From Pukyongiella litopenaei (lineage in GTDB: Bacteria; Pseudomonadota; Alphaproteobacteria; Rhodobacterales; Rhodobacteraceae), in contig NZ_CP027665.1 in the NCBI RefSeq assembly GCF_003008555.2, positions 682,001 to 746,000 of the forward strand: a stretch of 64,000 nt of DNA. Reading direction: 5' to 3'. Below are positions 17,355-25,808 of this stretch, in pieces. A program made the position numbers and the translations under genes. The notes below the pieces were generated by a model. That model was not told where the DNA came from. It searched no databases and saw only the letters and a list, made by a program, of their open reading frames with translations. Every line of letters begins with the position of its first letter. Position 1 is the stretch's first letter.

Positions 17355-18170
17355 TCAGATGCCCCTGGACCAGCGCACCCAGGCCTCGGGCGAGCCGCGG
17401 AACACGTTGATGTCGACCTTGCCCTTGATACCGGGAACCAGGCCGGTGCCGGTATATTGCCAGAGCGTCCAGTAGGCGCCGGGATAGACCGTTCGCGGGT
17501 GCCCGGCGACCGAGCGCAGCCAGAACTCGGTGCCATGCAGCCGGCCGATCCCGGTTTCGCGGAAGAAATCCACCGTCGTGTAGACGATCGGGCGGCGGCC
17601 GTAATGCGCTTCGAGCATGGCCAGGAACTTGCTCGCCTCGCGGCGAATGGTGTCGCCGTCCGGGCGCAGCGTGCAGGTCTTGGAATAGGGCGTCCATTCC
17701 ATGTCCAGCACATGCGGCAGGGCCATCGCGTCGCGCGGCACATGGCGGATGAACCAGCGCGCCTGTTCCTCGGCCGGCCGGCAGAAGTAATAATAGTGAT
17801 ACGCGCCCCAGGGCACGCCCGCCGCGCGCGCCCCGCGACGGTGATCGTCGAATTTCGGATCGTGGAGATCGCCGCCCTCGGTGGCCTTCATATAGGCAAA
17901 GGACACGCCGGCAGCCCGCGCCGTGTGCCAGTCGATATCGCCCTGCCAGCGCGACACGTCGATGCCGTGGATCGGGTAGGATTGCGGCCGCCGGCCGTCC
18001 CACGGGTGCGGATCGGCGTCACCGAATTTCGGATAGGTCACCAACTCGCCCATCAGAACCTCGCGCACCGCGTCGCCCGAGGCCGGCGCGACCGGGTCCG
18101 GCGCGGGGGCGCGGCGGCTGCAGGACACCATCACGAGCATGGCGACGATGAAAATGGTGACAATGCGCAT
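17355..18170 (-). CDS. GH25 family lysozyme-like lipoprotein
   Basis: A 271-residue muramidase of glycoside hydrolase family 25. It begins with a lipoprotein signal whose lipobox ends in VSC (Cys17), so it should be anchored in the envelope. The catalytic barrel starts at GIDVSRWQGDIDW (Asp71) and keeps the acid pair of GH25, Asp156 and Glu158 in HVLDMEW, plus KATEGG and AYHYYYF. It would cleave the MurNAc-GlcNAc bond of peptidoglycan. The ATG at 18170 is preceded by AGGAGG. It is transcribed against trmD and rplS and interrupts their usual order. Role could be wall remodelling or defence against other cells. Confidence 0.88.
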   Translation of the reverse strand: MRIVTIFIVAMLVMVSCSRRAPAPDPVAPASGDAVREVLMGELVTYPKFGDADPHPWDGRRPQSYPIHGIDVSRWQGDIDWHTARAAGVSFAYMKATEGGDLHDPKFDDHRRGARAAGVPWGAYHYYYFCRPAEEQARWFIRHVPRDAMALPHVLDMEWTPYSKTCTLRPDGDTIRREASKFLAMLEAHYGRRPIVYTTVDFFRETGIGRLHGTEFWLRSVAGHPRTVYPGAYWTLWQYTGTGLVPGIKGKVDINVFRGSPEAWVRWSRGI

Positions 18171-18539
18171 GGAACCTCCTGCCGAAACCTGCCGGTTCGC
18201 CTCTAGCGGGCAAAATCGCCGGGCACCAGCCCCCGCCGCGCGGCGGGGTGAAATTCCGGCGGTTTCACGCCCCCGTGCCGTGGCCGGGCCTTGATCCCGG
18301 AGCGGAAATTGCCTAAACGACCGCTGGTTCGGAATCGCAGAGGCGGCGCCGGGCCTGAAACCTGTTGCGCCCCTGCCCGCCTTCTTCCGCGCGGCGACGT
18401 GACGCAAACCGGTTCGGGAAAGAAACGAACGACCTGATCTCTGGCGGGCACCCTGGGGTGGACCCGGACGAAGACCAAGAGCTCTCGGGACGACCACAGA
18501 CCTTCGTGGATCAACCACGAGCAAACCAGGAGAAACGCG
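18171..18539. other. Leader region between the lysozyme gene and rplS
   Basis: A 369-base gap holding the divergent promoters of the GH25 gene and of rplS. I see no open frame with coding character and no tRNA. The last 120 bases before rplS are purine-rich and include a hairpin at 18505-18519 just ahead of the ribosome site. Confidence 0.5.
18505..18519 (+). promoter_or_regulatory. Hairpin in the rplS leader
   Basis: CGTGG-ATCAA-CCACG, a perfect 5-bp stem ending about ten bases before the AGGAG ribosome site of rplS. It may be an L19 autoregulatory element; the short stem makes this tentative. Confidence 0.35.
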
Positions 18540-18926
18540 ATGGACCTGATCGCACAGCTCGAGGCGGAACAGATCGCCTCGCTGGGGAAGGATATCCCCG
18601 ATTTCAAGGCCGGTGACACCGTGCGCGTCGGCTACAAGGTGACCGAAGGGTCGCGGTCGCGGGTGCAGAACTACGAAGGCGTCTGCATCGCGCGCAAGAA
18701 CGGCGACGGCATTGCCGGTTCCTTCACCGTCCGCAAGATTTCCTTCGGCGAAGGCGTGGAACGCGTGTTCCCGCTCTACTCGACCAACATCGACAGCATC
18801 ACCGTTGTCCGCCGTGGTCGCGTGCGCCGGGCGAAACTCTACTACCTGCGCTCGCGCCGCGGCAAATCCGCCCGGATCGCGGAGGACAGCCACTACAAGC
18901 CGAAATCCACGGGCGCCGAAGCGTAA
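18540..18926 (+). CDS. rplS: 50S ribosomal protein L19
   Basis: Large-subunit protein at the 30S-50S interface. The 128 residues match throughout: [57 protein letters not shown] and [24 protein letters not shown], with a slightly long C-terminal tail. AGGAGAAACGCG precedes the ATG. rpmE follows 12 bases downstream. Confidence 0.97.
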   Translation: MDLIAQLEAEQIASLGKDIPDFKAGDTVRVGYKVTEGSRSRVQNYEGVCIARKNGDGIAGSFTVRKISFGEGVERVFPLYSTNIDSITVVRRGRVRRAKLYYLRSRRGKSARIAEDSHYKPKSTGAEA

Positions 18927-18938
18927 GGAACCACAGCG

Positions 18939-19160
18939 ATGAAAAAAGACATCCATCCCGATTACCACCTCATCGACGTCAAGATGACCGATGGCACCGT
19001 GGTGCAGATGAAATCGACCTGGGGCGCCGAGGGCGACCAGCTGTCGCTGGACATCGACCCCAGCGTGCACCCGGCCTGGACCGGTGGCGGCACCCGCCTG
19101 ATGGACACCGGCGGCCGCGTGTCGAAGTTCAAGAAGAAATACGAAGGCCTGGGCTTCTGA
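18939..19160 (+). CDS. rpmE: 50S ribosomal protein L31
   Basis: A 73-residue L31, starting [20 protein letters not shown]. It contains no cysteine, so it is the zinc-free form; the CxxC pair of zinc-binding L31 is replaced. This is common in alphaproteobacteria and means the protein does not serve as a zinc store. Co-transcribed with rplS, followed by a strong terminator. Confidence 0.95.
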   Translation: MKKDIHPDYHLIDVKMTDGTVVQMKSTWGAEGDQLSLDIDPSVHPAWTGGGTRLMDTGGRVSKFKKKYEGLGF

Positions 19161-19184
19161 TCCCACCCCTTCGGATCTAACGGC

Positions 19185-19210
19185 AAAGGCCGCCTTCGGG
19201 CGGCCTTTTT
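19185..19210 (+). terminator. Rho-independent terminator after rpmE
   Basis: AAAGGCCGCC, loop TTCG, GGCGGCC followed by five T. A strong terminator that closes the ribosomal cluster. Confidence 0.92.
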
Positions 19211-19321
19211 CGTGCGGTTGTCATGCGGATTTCGCACGCCGGTGCTTTTCATCCCGCGCGGCGCCTCCTATGAAACCGGCGAACCCGCGACGCAGCGCGG
19301 GACCGGGCAATGGGGGCGGTC

Positions 19322-20125
19322 ATGGCGCATATCATCGTTGTTGGGAACGAAAAGGGCGGCGCAGGCAAATCCACCGTGTCGATGCATGTGGCCACCGCGC
19401 TCGCCCGGCTGGGCCATCGGGTCGGCACCATCGACCTGGACCTGCGCCAGCGCAGCCTGGCCCGCTATGTCGAGAACCGCGATGCCTTCATTCGTGCCGA
19501 GGGCCTGGCGCTGCCCAGCGCGACCGCCGGCAGCCTGCCGGGCGTGAACGGCACCCCGCCGGCGGATGAAGACGCCGCACCGCTGCTGCAACAGGCGGTG
19601 GCCGCGCTGGAGCCCGGTAACGACTTTGTCCTGATCGACTGCCCCGGCGCGCATACGCCGCTGGCGCAGGCCGCCCATGCGCTGGCCGACACGCTGGTGA
19701 CACCGCTCAATGACAGTTTCGTGGATTTCGACCTGCTGGCGCGGATCGATCCGTCGGGCGAAAAGGTGCTGGGGCCGTCGGTCTATTCGGAAATGGTCTG
19801 GACCGCGCGCCAGCGCCGCGCACAAGCGGGCGGGCGGCCGATCGACTGGATCGTCCTGCGCAACCGCGTCGGCAGCCAGCGGATGCTGAACAAGGACCGG
19901 ATGGAAAAGGCGGTGGCCAACCTGTCACGCCGGATCGGGTTCCGTGTCGCCCCCGGTTTCAGTGAACGGGTGGTCTTTCGCGAGTTGTTCCCGCGCGGGC
20001 TGACCCTGCTGGACCTCGGCGATACCGGTGTCCGGCAGCTGAGCCTGTCGAACATCGCCGCGCGGCAGGAACTGCGCGACCTGATCCGCGCGCTGGACCT
20101 GCCCGGCGTTCACGTCACCTTCTGA
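19322..20125 (+). CDS. mipZ: Cell-division site positioning ATPase MipZ
   Basis: ParA/MinD-like ATPase that, in alphaproteobacteria without MinCDE, forms a gradient from the ParB-bound poles and inhibits FtsZ there, so the division ring forms at mid-cell. The deviant Walker A KGGAGKS is at residues 11-17, with VGTIDLDLRQRSLARYVENR and FVLIDCPGAHTPL after it. The C-terminal half (DWIVLRNRVGSQ, GFSERVVFRELFPRGLTLLDL) is specific to MipZ rather than ParA. The ATG at 19322 follows GGGGGCGG; an ATG at 19310 is an alternative. Its 3' end overlaps the cyclase gene by 16 bases tail to tail. Confidence 0.93.
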   Translation: MAHIIVVGNEKGGAGKSTVSMHVATALARLGHRVGTIDLDLRQRSLARYVENRDAFIRAEGLALPSATAGSLPGVNGTPPADEDAAPLLQQAVAALEPGNDFVLIDCPGAHTPLAQAAHALADTLVTPLNDSFVDFDLLARIDPSGEKVLGPSVYSEMVWTARQRRAQAGGRPIDWIVLRNRVGSQRMLNKDRMEKAVANLSRRIGFRVAPGFSERVVFRELFPRGLTLLDLGDTGVRQLSLSNIAARQELRDLIRALDLPGVHVTF

Positions 20126-21378
20126 GCGTTGCCCCCTTCGGGGCGGGCGTGAAGGGTGAACAGTTCCTGCGGCGCGGAGACGCCGCGCAGCATGTAGCGG
20201 CCCAGTGACACCAGGTCGTGGCCGGTCCGGCCGGCATCGCGCATCACGCGCTCCGACAGGATGATGTCCTGTCCCACGGCCCGGTGCATTCCCGAGATCC
20301 GCGCCGTCTGGTTCACAGCGGGGCCGATGGCGGTGAAATCCAGCCGCGTTTCGGCGCCGATATTGCCATAGAGGATGTCGCCCGCATGCAGGGCCAGCGT
20401 GAACCCGGTGGCTGGTTCACCCCGAGCACGCCGCTCGGCGCTGCGCGTGGCCATGTCCCGGCGCAGCCGGTCGGCCATGTCCAGCGCCGCGCGGGCGGCG
20501 GCCTGCGGGTCGGACGCCTCGAACATCGCCAGCAGCCCGTCACCCATGAATTTCAGGACATGGCCGCCCTGCCCCTGAACCAGCCCGACCACGATGCCGA
20601 AATAGTCGTTCAGCATATCGATCAGCGCCGCGCCCCCGGTTTCCTCGGCCAGCCGGGTAAAGCCGGTCAGATCGAAATAGCAGATCACGGCGCGAATCTG
20701 CTGCAGCGACCCGCGGCGGATCTCGCCCGTCAGCACCCGGCGGCCGGCGTCGCGGCCCAGATAGACCCCCAGCAGGTCCCGCCCCATGCGCCGGTTGGCC
20801 GCCGATTTCAGCGCCAGCCCCAGCTGCGGCAAGGTCCTGCGCAACAGGGTCAGGTCGGCATCGCGGAACCCGCCGGGCGCATCCGTGGTCCAGGAGATCA
20901 GGAACCCCTCGGGCGGGTCGTGGGGGTCGATCCGCCCGACCGCGCCCGGATCCTCGAAGGTCATGGCGGATGCGAAATAGTCGGTGCCGCCCCGGTCGCG
21001 CAGATCGTTCAGCATCGGAAACGGCAGTGGATCGCCCCGGTCCAGGCGGATCCGCAGCTCCGGCAGCCGGTCGCGCAGCACCGCAAACAGCGGGCTCTGC
21101 AGCCAGCGGTCGCGCGGCGTGTCGCTATGGGCATAGGTTTCCTGCGACACCGCGCCGCCCCGCAGCCAATCGAACCCGATCCCGCCGAATTCGGGATGCA
21201 GCGCCCGCTGCGCCAGGTGAAGCCGCATCAGCGGCACGCCAAGACCGACCAGCTCGCCGCAATAGCCCTCAAGCAGCGCCTCCTGCCCGGCACCATGCAG
21301 GCCTTCGCGCAGCAGCCATGCGTTCAGCCGCGCGGCCGGGTCGTCATCCGGGGTTTCGGGCAGGAAATGGTCGATCAT
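20110..21378 (-). CDS. Class III adenylate/guanylate cyclase
   Basis: A 422-residue cyclase. The C-terminal catalytic domain (about 220-400) shows the first metal aspartate in ICYFDLTGFTRLAE, the second in HVLKFMGDGLLAMFE, and the nucleotide-binding GNIGAETRLDFTAIGPAVNQTARI block. The N-terminal half (30-200) is a sensory region of unknown ligand, rich in arginine, which recurs in rhodobacterial cyclases of this type. It should make cAMP in the cytosol in response to a signal. The ATG at 21378 has GAGGCGCGGC upstream. MarR regulator follows upstream with separate start. Confidence 0.88.
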   Translation of the reverse strand: MIDHFLPETPDDDPAARLNAWLLREGLHGAGQEALLEGYCGELVGLGVPLMRLHLAQRALHPEFGGIGFDWLRGGAVSQETYAHSDTPRDRWLQSPLFAVLRDRLPELRIRLDRGDPLPFPMLNDLRDRGGTDYFASAMTFEDPGAVGRIDPHDPPEGFLISWTTDAPGGFRDADLTLLRRTLPQLGLALKSAANRRMGRDLLGVYLGRDAGRRVLTGEIRRGSLQQIRAVICYFDLTGFTRLAEETGGAALIDMLNDYFGIVVGLVQGQGGHVLKFMGDGLLAMFEASDPQAAARAALDMADRLRRDMATRSAERRARGEPATGFTLALHAGDILYGNIGAETRLDFTAIGPAVNQTARISGMHRAVGQDIILSERVMRDAGRTGHDLVSLGRYMLRGVSAPQELFTLHARPEGGNAQKVT

Positions 21379-21445
21379 GCCGCGCGCCTCGCGTTTTCCA
21401 TGCAACAAGGTTGGGACCACCGGCACGGTGCCGCAAGTGCCGGGT

Positions 21446-21883
21446 TCAGCCCGCACCGGCCAGTTTCTGCAACATCCGACGCAGAAGCGCGACATCCTGC
21501 GGTGAAAACTGCCGGATCAGGGTCTTTTCATAGGCCGCGGCAACCTCGCGCAGGTCGCGATAGGCCGCGACACCCGCGGCGGTCAGTTCCAGGTGTTCGG
21601 ACCGCCGGTCGTTCTGGTCGCGGGTCCGGGTCAGGAACCGGCGCTCCTCGAGCCGCCGCACCGCGCGGCTGACCTTGGTCTTGTGGGTGCGCGCCCGGTC
21701 GCCGATCTCCTTGGCCGTCATCCGCCCGTTCTGGCCGAGATGAAACAGCACGCGCCAGTCGGTGCGCAACAACCCGTAGCGGCCCTTGTAGACCTGCTGG
21801 AACGACAGGCTGCTGGCCTCGGCGGCCTGCGCCAGCAGGTATGGCAGGAAACTCTGCAGATCCAGGTCATCTTTTTTGTCCAT
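21446..21883 (-). CDS. MarR family transcriptional regulator, probably of the homogentisate operon
   Basis: A 145-residue winged-helix repressor: helix-turn-helix RMTAKEIGDRARTHKTKVSRAVRRLEERRFL and the beta-wing TRDQNDRRSEHLELT. It is divergent from hmgA across 70 bases that contain an inverted repeat. MarR proteins sense aromatic acids and phenols, so the likely ligand is homogentisate or a precursor of the adjacent pathway. The regulatory link is inferred from position only. Confidence 0.85.
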   Translation of the reverse strand: MDKKDDLDLQSFLPYLLAQAAEASSLSFQQVYKGRYGLLRTDWRVLFHLGQNGRMTAKEIGDRARTHKTKVSRAVRRLEERRFLTRTRDQNDRRSEHLELTAAGVAAYRDLREVAAAYEKTLIRQFSPQDVALLRRMLQKLAGAG

Positions 21884-21904
21884 GGACTGGCTCTAGCTGT
21901 TGTT

Positions 21905-21922
21905 AGTTACAAAATCAACTAC
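21905..21922. promoter_or_regulatory. Candidate MarR operator upstream of hmgA
   Basis: TAGTT and AACTA arms separated by eight AT-rich bases, centred between the two divergent starts. TAGTTAC-type half-sites are common for MarR proteins. Repression of both genes from here would be expected. Confidence 0.5.
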
Positions 21923-21953
21923 TAGACCAACCGCAGCAATGGAGGACACGCCG

Positions 21954-23309
21954 ATGAACCGCCCCACCGATCCGCATAGCTTCACCCAGGCCAGCAGCCC
22001 CACGGGCACCACGCCGGGATACATGCCGGGCTTTGGCAACGATTTCGAAACCGAGGCGCTGCCGGGCGCCCTGCCGCAGGGCATGAACTCGCCGCAGAAA
22101 TGCAATTACGGGCTCTACGGCGAACAGCTCTCGGGCACCGCCTTTACCGCGGAAAGCACCGAGCGCACCTGGTGCTACCGCATCCGGCCCAGCGTGAAAC
22201 ATTCGCACCGCTACGAAAAGATCGACCTGCCCTACTGGAAATCGGCGCCCAACGTGGACCCGGACGTGATCAGCCTGGGCCAGTATCGCTGGGATCCGGT
22301 CCCGACGACCGACCGGCCGCTGACCTGGCTCACGGGGATGCGCACGATGACCACCGCCGGGGACGTGAATACGCAGGTGGGCATGGCCAGCCATATCTAC
22401 CTGGTCACCGAATCGATGGTGGACGATTATTTCTTTTCCGCCGACAGCGAATTGCTGGTGGTGCCGCAGGAAGGCCGGCTGCGGTTTGCGACCGAGCTGG
22501 GCATCATCGACCTGGAGCCCAAGGAAATCGCGATCATCCCGCGCGGGCTGGTCTATCGGGTCGAGCTGCTGGACGGTCCGGCGCGCGGATTCGTCTGCGA
22601 GAATTACGGCCAGAAATACGAACTGCCCGGCCGCGGCCCGATCGGGGCCAACTGCATGGCCAATCGGCGCGACTTCAAGACGCCGGTCGCCGCCTTCGAG
22701 GATCGCGAGGTACCGTCCACCGTCACCGTCAAATGGTGCGGCCAGTTCCACCGCACCGGGATCGGGCAATCGCCGCTCGATGTGGTGGCGTGGCATGGCA
22801 ACTATGCCCCGTGCAAATACGACCTGCGCGACTATTGCCCGATCGGGGCGATCCTGTTCGACCACCCCGACCCGTCGATCTTTACCGTGCTGACCGCGCC
22901 TTCCGGCGTACCGGGCACGGCGAATATCGATTTCGTGCTGTTCCGCGAACGCTGGATGGTGATGGAAGACACGTTCCGGCCGCCCTGGTATCACAAGAAC
23001 ATCATGTCCGAACTGATGGGCAACATCTATGGCCAGTACGATGCCAAGCCGCAGGGCTTTGTCCCCGGCGGCATGAGCCTGCACAACATGATGCTGCCGC
23101 ACGGGCCGGACAAGAACGCTTTTGAAGGCGCGTCGAATGCCGATCTGAAACCGGAAAAGCTCGACAACACGATGTCCTTCATGTTCGAAACCCGGTTCCC
23201 GCAGCACCTGACCGCCTTTGCCGCCGACGAGGCGCCGCTGCAGGACGACTACATCGATTGCTGGTCCGATATCGACAAGAAGTTCGACGGCACGCCCGGA
23301 AGGAAGTAA
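21954..23309 (+). CDS. hmgA: Homogentisate 1,2-dioxygenase
   Basis: Fe(II) enzyme that opens the ring of homogentisate to maleylacetoacetate, the key step of tyrosine, phenylacetate-type and 3-hydroxyphenylacetate breakdown. The 451 residues match the family end to end: [33 protein letters not shown], and the iron-ligand region [15 protein letters not shown] carrying His and Glu, with a later His in [13 protein letters not shown]. Start at 21954 chosen because GGAGG lies eight bases upstream. First gene of the operon. Confidence 0.97.
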   Translation: MNRPTDPHSFTQASSPTGTTPGYMPGFGNDFETEALPGALPQGMNSPQKCNYGLYGEQLSGTAFTAESTERTWCYRIRPSVKHSHRYEKIDLPYWKSAPNVDPDVISLGQYRWDPVPTTDRPLTWLTGMRTMTTAGDVNTQVGMASHIYLVTESMVDDYFFSADSELLVVPQEGRLRFATELGIIDLEPKEIAIIPRGLVYRVELLDGPARGFVCENYGQKYELPGRGPIGANCMANRRDFKTPVAAFEDREVPSTVTVKWCGQFHRTGIGQSPLDVVAWHGNYAPCKYDLRDYCPIGAILFDHPDPSIFTVLTAPSGVPGTANIDFVLFRERWMVMEDTFRPPWYHKNIMSELMGNIYGQYDAKPQGFVPGGMSLHNMMLPHGPDKNAFEGASNADLKPEKLDNTMSFMFETRFPQHLTAFAADEAPLQDDYIDCWSDIDKKFDGTPGRK

Positions 23310-23315
23310 CAGGGA

Positions 23316-23384
23316 GTGAGGGGGCGCTGCCCCCTCTGCGCCTCTGGCGCATTCACCCCCGGAGTTTTTCGGGCAAGATGAAGG
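23316..23384. repeat. Intergenic palindromic repeat, forward copy
   Basis: Two adjacent perfect hairpins (GGGGGC-GCT-GCCCCC and TGCGCC-TCT-GGCGCA) followed by a tail CCCCCGGAG-T-rich-GGGCAAGATGAAG. The tail is, from memory, a widespread REP-like element of Rhodobacterales intergenic regions. It separates hmgA from fahA and may trim or attenuate the transcript. An inverted partial copy lies after fahA. Confidence 0.6.
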
Positions 23385-23421
23385 GGCGGGGCGCGCGCGA
23401 CCGCCAGCAAGGGGATCACCG

Positions 23422-24678
23422 ATGCCGTTGATGAAATCCTGGGTCGACTCCGCCAACGCGGCGGATCATCCGTTTCCGCTGAACAACCTGCCCTATGGCG
23501 TGTTTTCCACCCCGGGCAGCGACCCGCGCTGCGGGGTGGCGATCGGGGACATGATCCTCGACATGGCCGCCGCGGAGGATGCAGGCCTGGTCGATCCGGG
23601 CACCGGCCCGCTGTTCGACGTGCCGTTCTGGAACGAGGTGATGGAGGAAGGCCCCGAGATCTGGACCGCCCTGCGCGACCGGCTGACCGCGATCCTGTCC
23701 GAAGGCAGCGCCGACCGGGCCGCGGCCGAGCCGTTGCTGGTGGCGCAGGCCGATGCCGAGATGCACCTGCCGTTCCTGGTGTCGGAATACACCGATTTCT
23801 ATGCCGGTCGCCATCACGCCTTCAACGTGGGCACCATGTTCCGCGGCGCGGAAAACGCGCTGCCGCCGAACTGGCTGCATATTCCCATCGGCTATAACGG
23901 TCGCGCCTCGTCGGTGGTCGTTTCGGGCACCCCGGTCCGCCGTCCCTGGGGCCAGATCAAGGGTCCGGACGACGATCTGCCCCGTTTCGCCCCCTGCGCC
24001 CGGTTCGACATCGAGCTGGAAATGGGCGCGGTCGTGGGGCAGCCCTCGGACGGACCGGTGACGGTGGCCGAGGCGGATGCGATGATCTTTGGCTATGTGC
24101 TGCTGAACGACTGGTCGGCGCGCGACATCCAGGCCTGGGAATACCAGCCGCTCGGCCCGTTCCAGGCCAAGGCCACCGCCACCTCGATTTCGCCCTGGAT
24201 TGTGACCCGCGCGGCGCTGGAGCCGTTCCGGTGCGACACGCCCGCGCGCGAGTTCGAACTGCTCGATCACCTCAAGGATTGCGGGCCGATGCTCTATGAC
24301 ATCGACCTGTCGGTGACGCTCGCGCCCGAAGGCGGCGCTCAGACCACCATCGCGCGCACCAACTACCGCGAGATGTACTACTCCGCCGCGCAGCAACTGG
24401 CGCATCACTCCACCTCGGGCTGCCCGATGAACCCCGGCGACCTGCTCGGGTCGGGCACCATTTCGGGTCCGACGAAACCGGAGCGCGGCAGCCTGCTGGA
24501 ACTGAGCTGGGGCGGCAGGGAACCGATCACGCTGGACGGCGGTCAGACCCGCAGCTTCGTCGAGGATGGCGACACGCTGACGCTGCAGGGCGCGGCGCGT
24601 GGCGACGGCTACACCATCGGCTTCGGCACCTGCACCGGCAAGGCGCTGGCCGCGCTCGATGATCCCTACGCGCGCTGA
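23422..24678 (+). CDS. fahA: Fumarylacetoacetase
   Basis: Final enzyme of homogentisate breakdown: hydrolyses fumarylacetoacetate to fumarate and acetoacetate. The 418 residues include the N-terminal domain (MKSWVDSANAADHPFPLNNLPYG) and the catalytic domain with YTDFYAGRHHAFNVGTMFRG, FDIELEMGAVVG, LLNDWSARDIQAWEYQPLGPF and GDLLGSGTISGP, which carry the metal carboxylates. Normal length. Between it and hmgA lies a repeat of about 70 bases. Confidence 0.97.
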   Translation: MPLMKSWVDSANAADHPFPLNNLPYGVFSTPGSDPRCGVAIGDMILDMAAAEDAGLVDPGTGPLFDVPFWNEVMEEGPEIWTALRDRLTAILSEGSADRAAAEPLLVAQADAEMHLPFLVSEYTDFYAGRHHAFNVGTMFRGAENALPPNWLHIPIGYNGRASSVVVSGTPVRRPWGQIKGPDDDLPRFAPCARFDIELEMGAVVGQPSDGPVTVAEADAMIFGYVLLNDWSARDIQAWEYQPLGPFQAKATATSISPWIVTRAALEPFRCDTPAREFELLDHLKDCGPMLYDIDLSVTLAPEGGAQTTIARTNYREMYYSAAQQLAHHSTSGCPMNPGDLLGSGTISGPTKPERGSLLELSWGGREPITLDGGQTRSFVEDGDTLTLQGAARGDGYTIGFGTCTGKALAALDDPYAR

Positions 24679-24683
24679 TCCGC

Positions 24684-24715
24684 CTTCCTCTTGCCATAAA
24701 TATCCCCGCCGGAGG
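24684..24715. repeat. Intergenic repeat, inverted partial copy of the 23316 element
   Basis: CTTCCTCTTGCC followed by an AT-rich spacer and a CCCCGCCGGAGG end is the reverse complement of the conserved tail of the element at 23316-23384, with a few differences. The two copies face each other around fahA. Confidence 0.55.
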
Positions 24716-24762
24716 CTCCCGCACGGTGTCCCCGGCGCAACCGTCAGAAAAGGAAGCGCCAC

Positions 24763-25713
24763 ATGGCCAAGGCATTCGCATCCCAGGGCGACCTGACCGA
24801 AAAGGAAATCAGCTTCACCGAAATCGGCGAGGGTCTCTATGCCTTCACCGCCGAGGGTGATCCCAATTCCGGCGTCATCATCGGCGACGACAGCGTGATG
24901 ATCGTCGAGGCGCAGGCGACCCCCCGGCTGGCGCGCAAGGTGATCGACTGTGTCCGTTCCGTCACCGACAAGCCGATCAGCCATGTGGTTCTGACCCATT
25001 ACCACGCGGTGCGCGTTCTGGGCGCCTCGGCCTTCGGCGCGAGCCAGGTGGTGATGTCGGAAAAGGCGCGGTCGATGGTGGTCGAGCGCGGGCAGGAGGA
25101 CTGGGACAGCGAGTTCGACCGCTTTCCACGGCTGTTCCAGGGGCACGAGGAAATTCCCGGCCTGACCTGGCCCACCACCACGTTCGAGGGGCGCATGTCG
25201 ATCTACCTGGGCAACCGGCGCGTCGACCTGATGCAGCCGGGCCGTGCCCACACGGCAGGAGATATCGTGGTCTATGTGCCCGACCAGAACGTGATGTTCA
25301 CCGGCGACATCGTCGAGTATCACAGCGCCTGCTATTGCGGCGACGGCCATTTCCACGACTGGCCGCGCACGCTCGAGGCGATCCGCCGCTTCGATCTCGA
25401 TGCCATCGCGCCGGGGCGCGGCGATGCGCTGGTGGGCAGGGACATGGTCAATGCCGCGCTCGATCTGACCGGCGACTTCATCCGTTCCACCTATCGTCCG
25501 GCGGCGCGCGTCGCGCTGCGCGGCGGGTCGCTGAAGGATGCCTGGGACGCGGTGCGCGCGGAATGCGACCCCAAGTTCAGCGACTACGCGATCTACGAAC
25601 ATTGTCTGCCCTTCAACGTCGCCCGCGCCTATGACGAAGCGCGCGACATCGATACCCCTCGCATCTGGACCGCCCAGCGCGACAAGGACATGTGGGAAGC
25701 ACTGCAGGGCTAA
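24763..25713 (+). CDS. MBL-fold metallo-hydrolase with altered metal motif
   Basis: A 316-residue metallo-beta-lactamase-fold protein inside the homogentisate operon. The fold is evident from SGVIIGDDSVMIVEAQATP, ISHVVLTHYHA, PGRAHTAGDIVVYVP and VMFTGDIVEYHSAC. The signature HxHxDH reads H79-Y-H81-A-V83-R84: the aspartate and histidine of the second metal site are replaced. His163, Asp182 and the first two histidines remain, so at most one metal site is complete. It could be a hydrolase for a CoA thioester or lactone of the pathway, or a non-hydrolytic partner. The function is not known. Confidence 0.75.
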   Translation: MAKAFASQGDLTEKEISFTEIGEGLYAFTAEGDPNSGVIIGDDSVMIVEAQATPRLARKVIDCVRSVTDKPISHVVLTHYHAVRVLGASAFGASQVVMSEKARSMVVERGQEDWDSEFDRFPRLFQGHEEIPGLTWPTTTFEGRMSIYLGNRRVDLMQPGRAHTAGDIVVYVPDQNVMFTGDIVEYHSACYCGDGHFHDWPRTLEAIRRFDLDAIAPGRGDALVGRDMVNAALDLTGDFIRSTYRPAARVALRGGSLKDAWDAVRAECDPKFSDYAIYEHCLPFNVARAYDEARDIDTPRIWTAQRDKDMWEALQG

Positions 25714-25808
25714 GCAATATCGGGTGGTCACGCCTTGATCCGCATCATGGCGCATACCCGGCGCGGCGGCGAACATCTTCGCAGCGTCACACTGACAGGG
25801 AGAAAATC

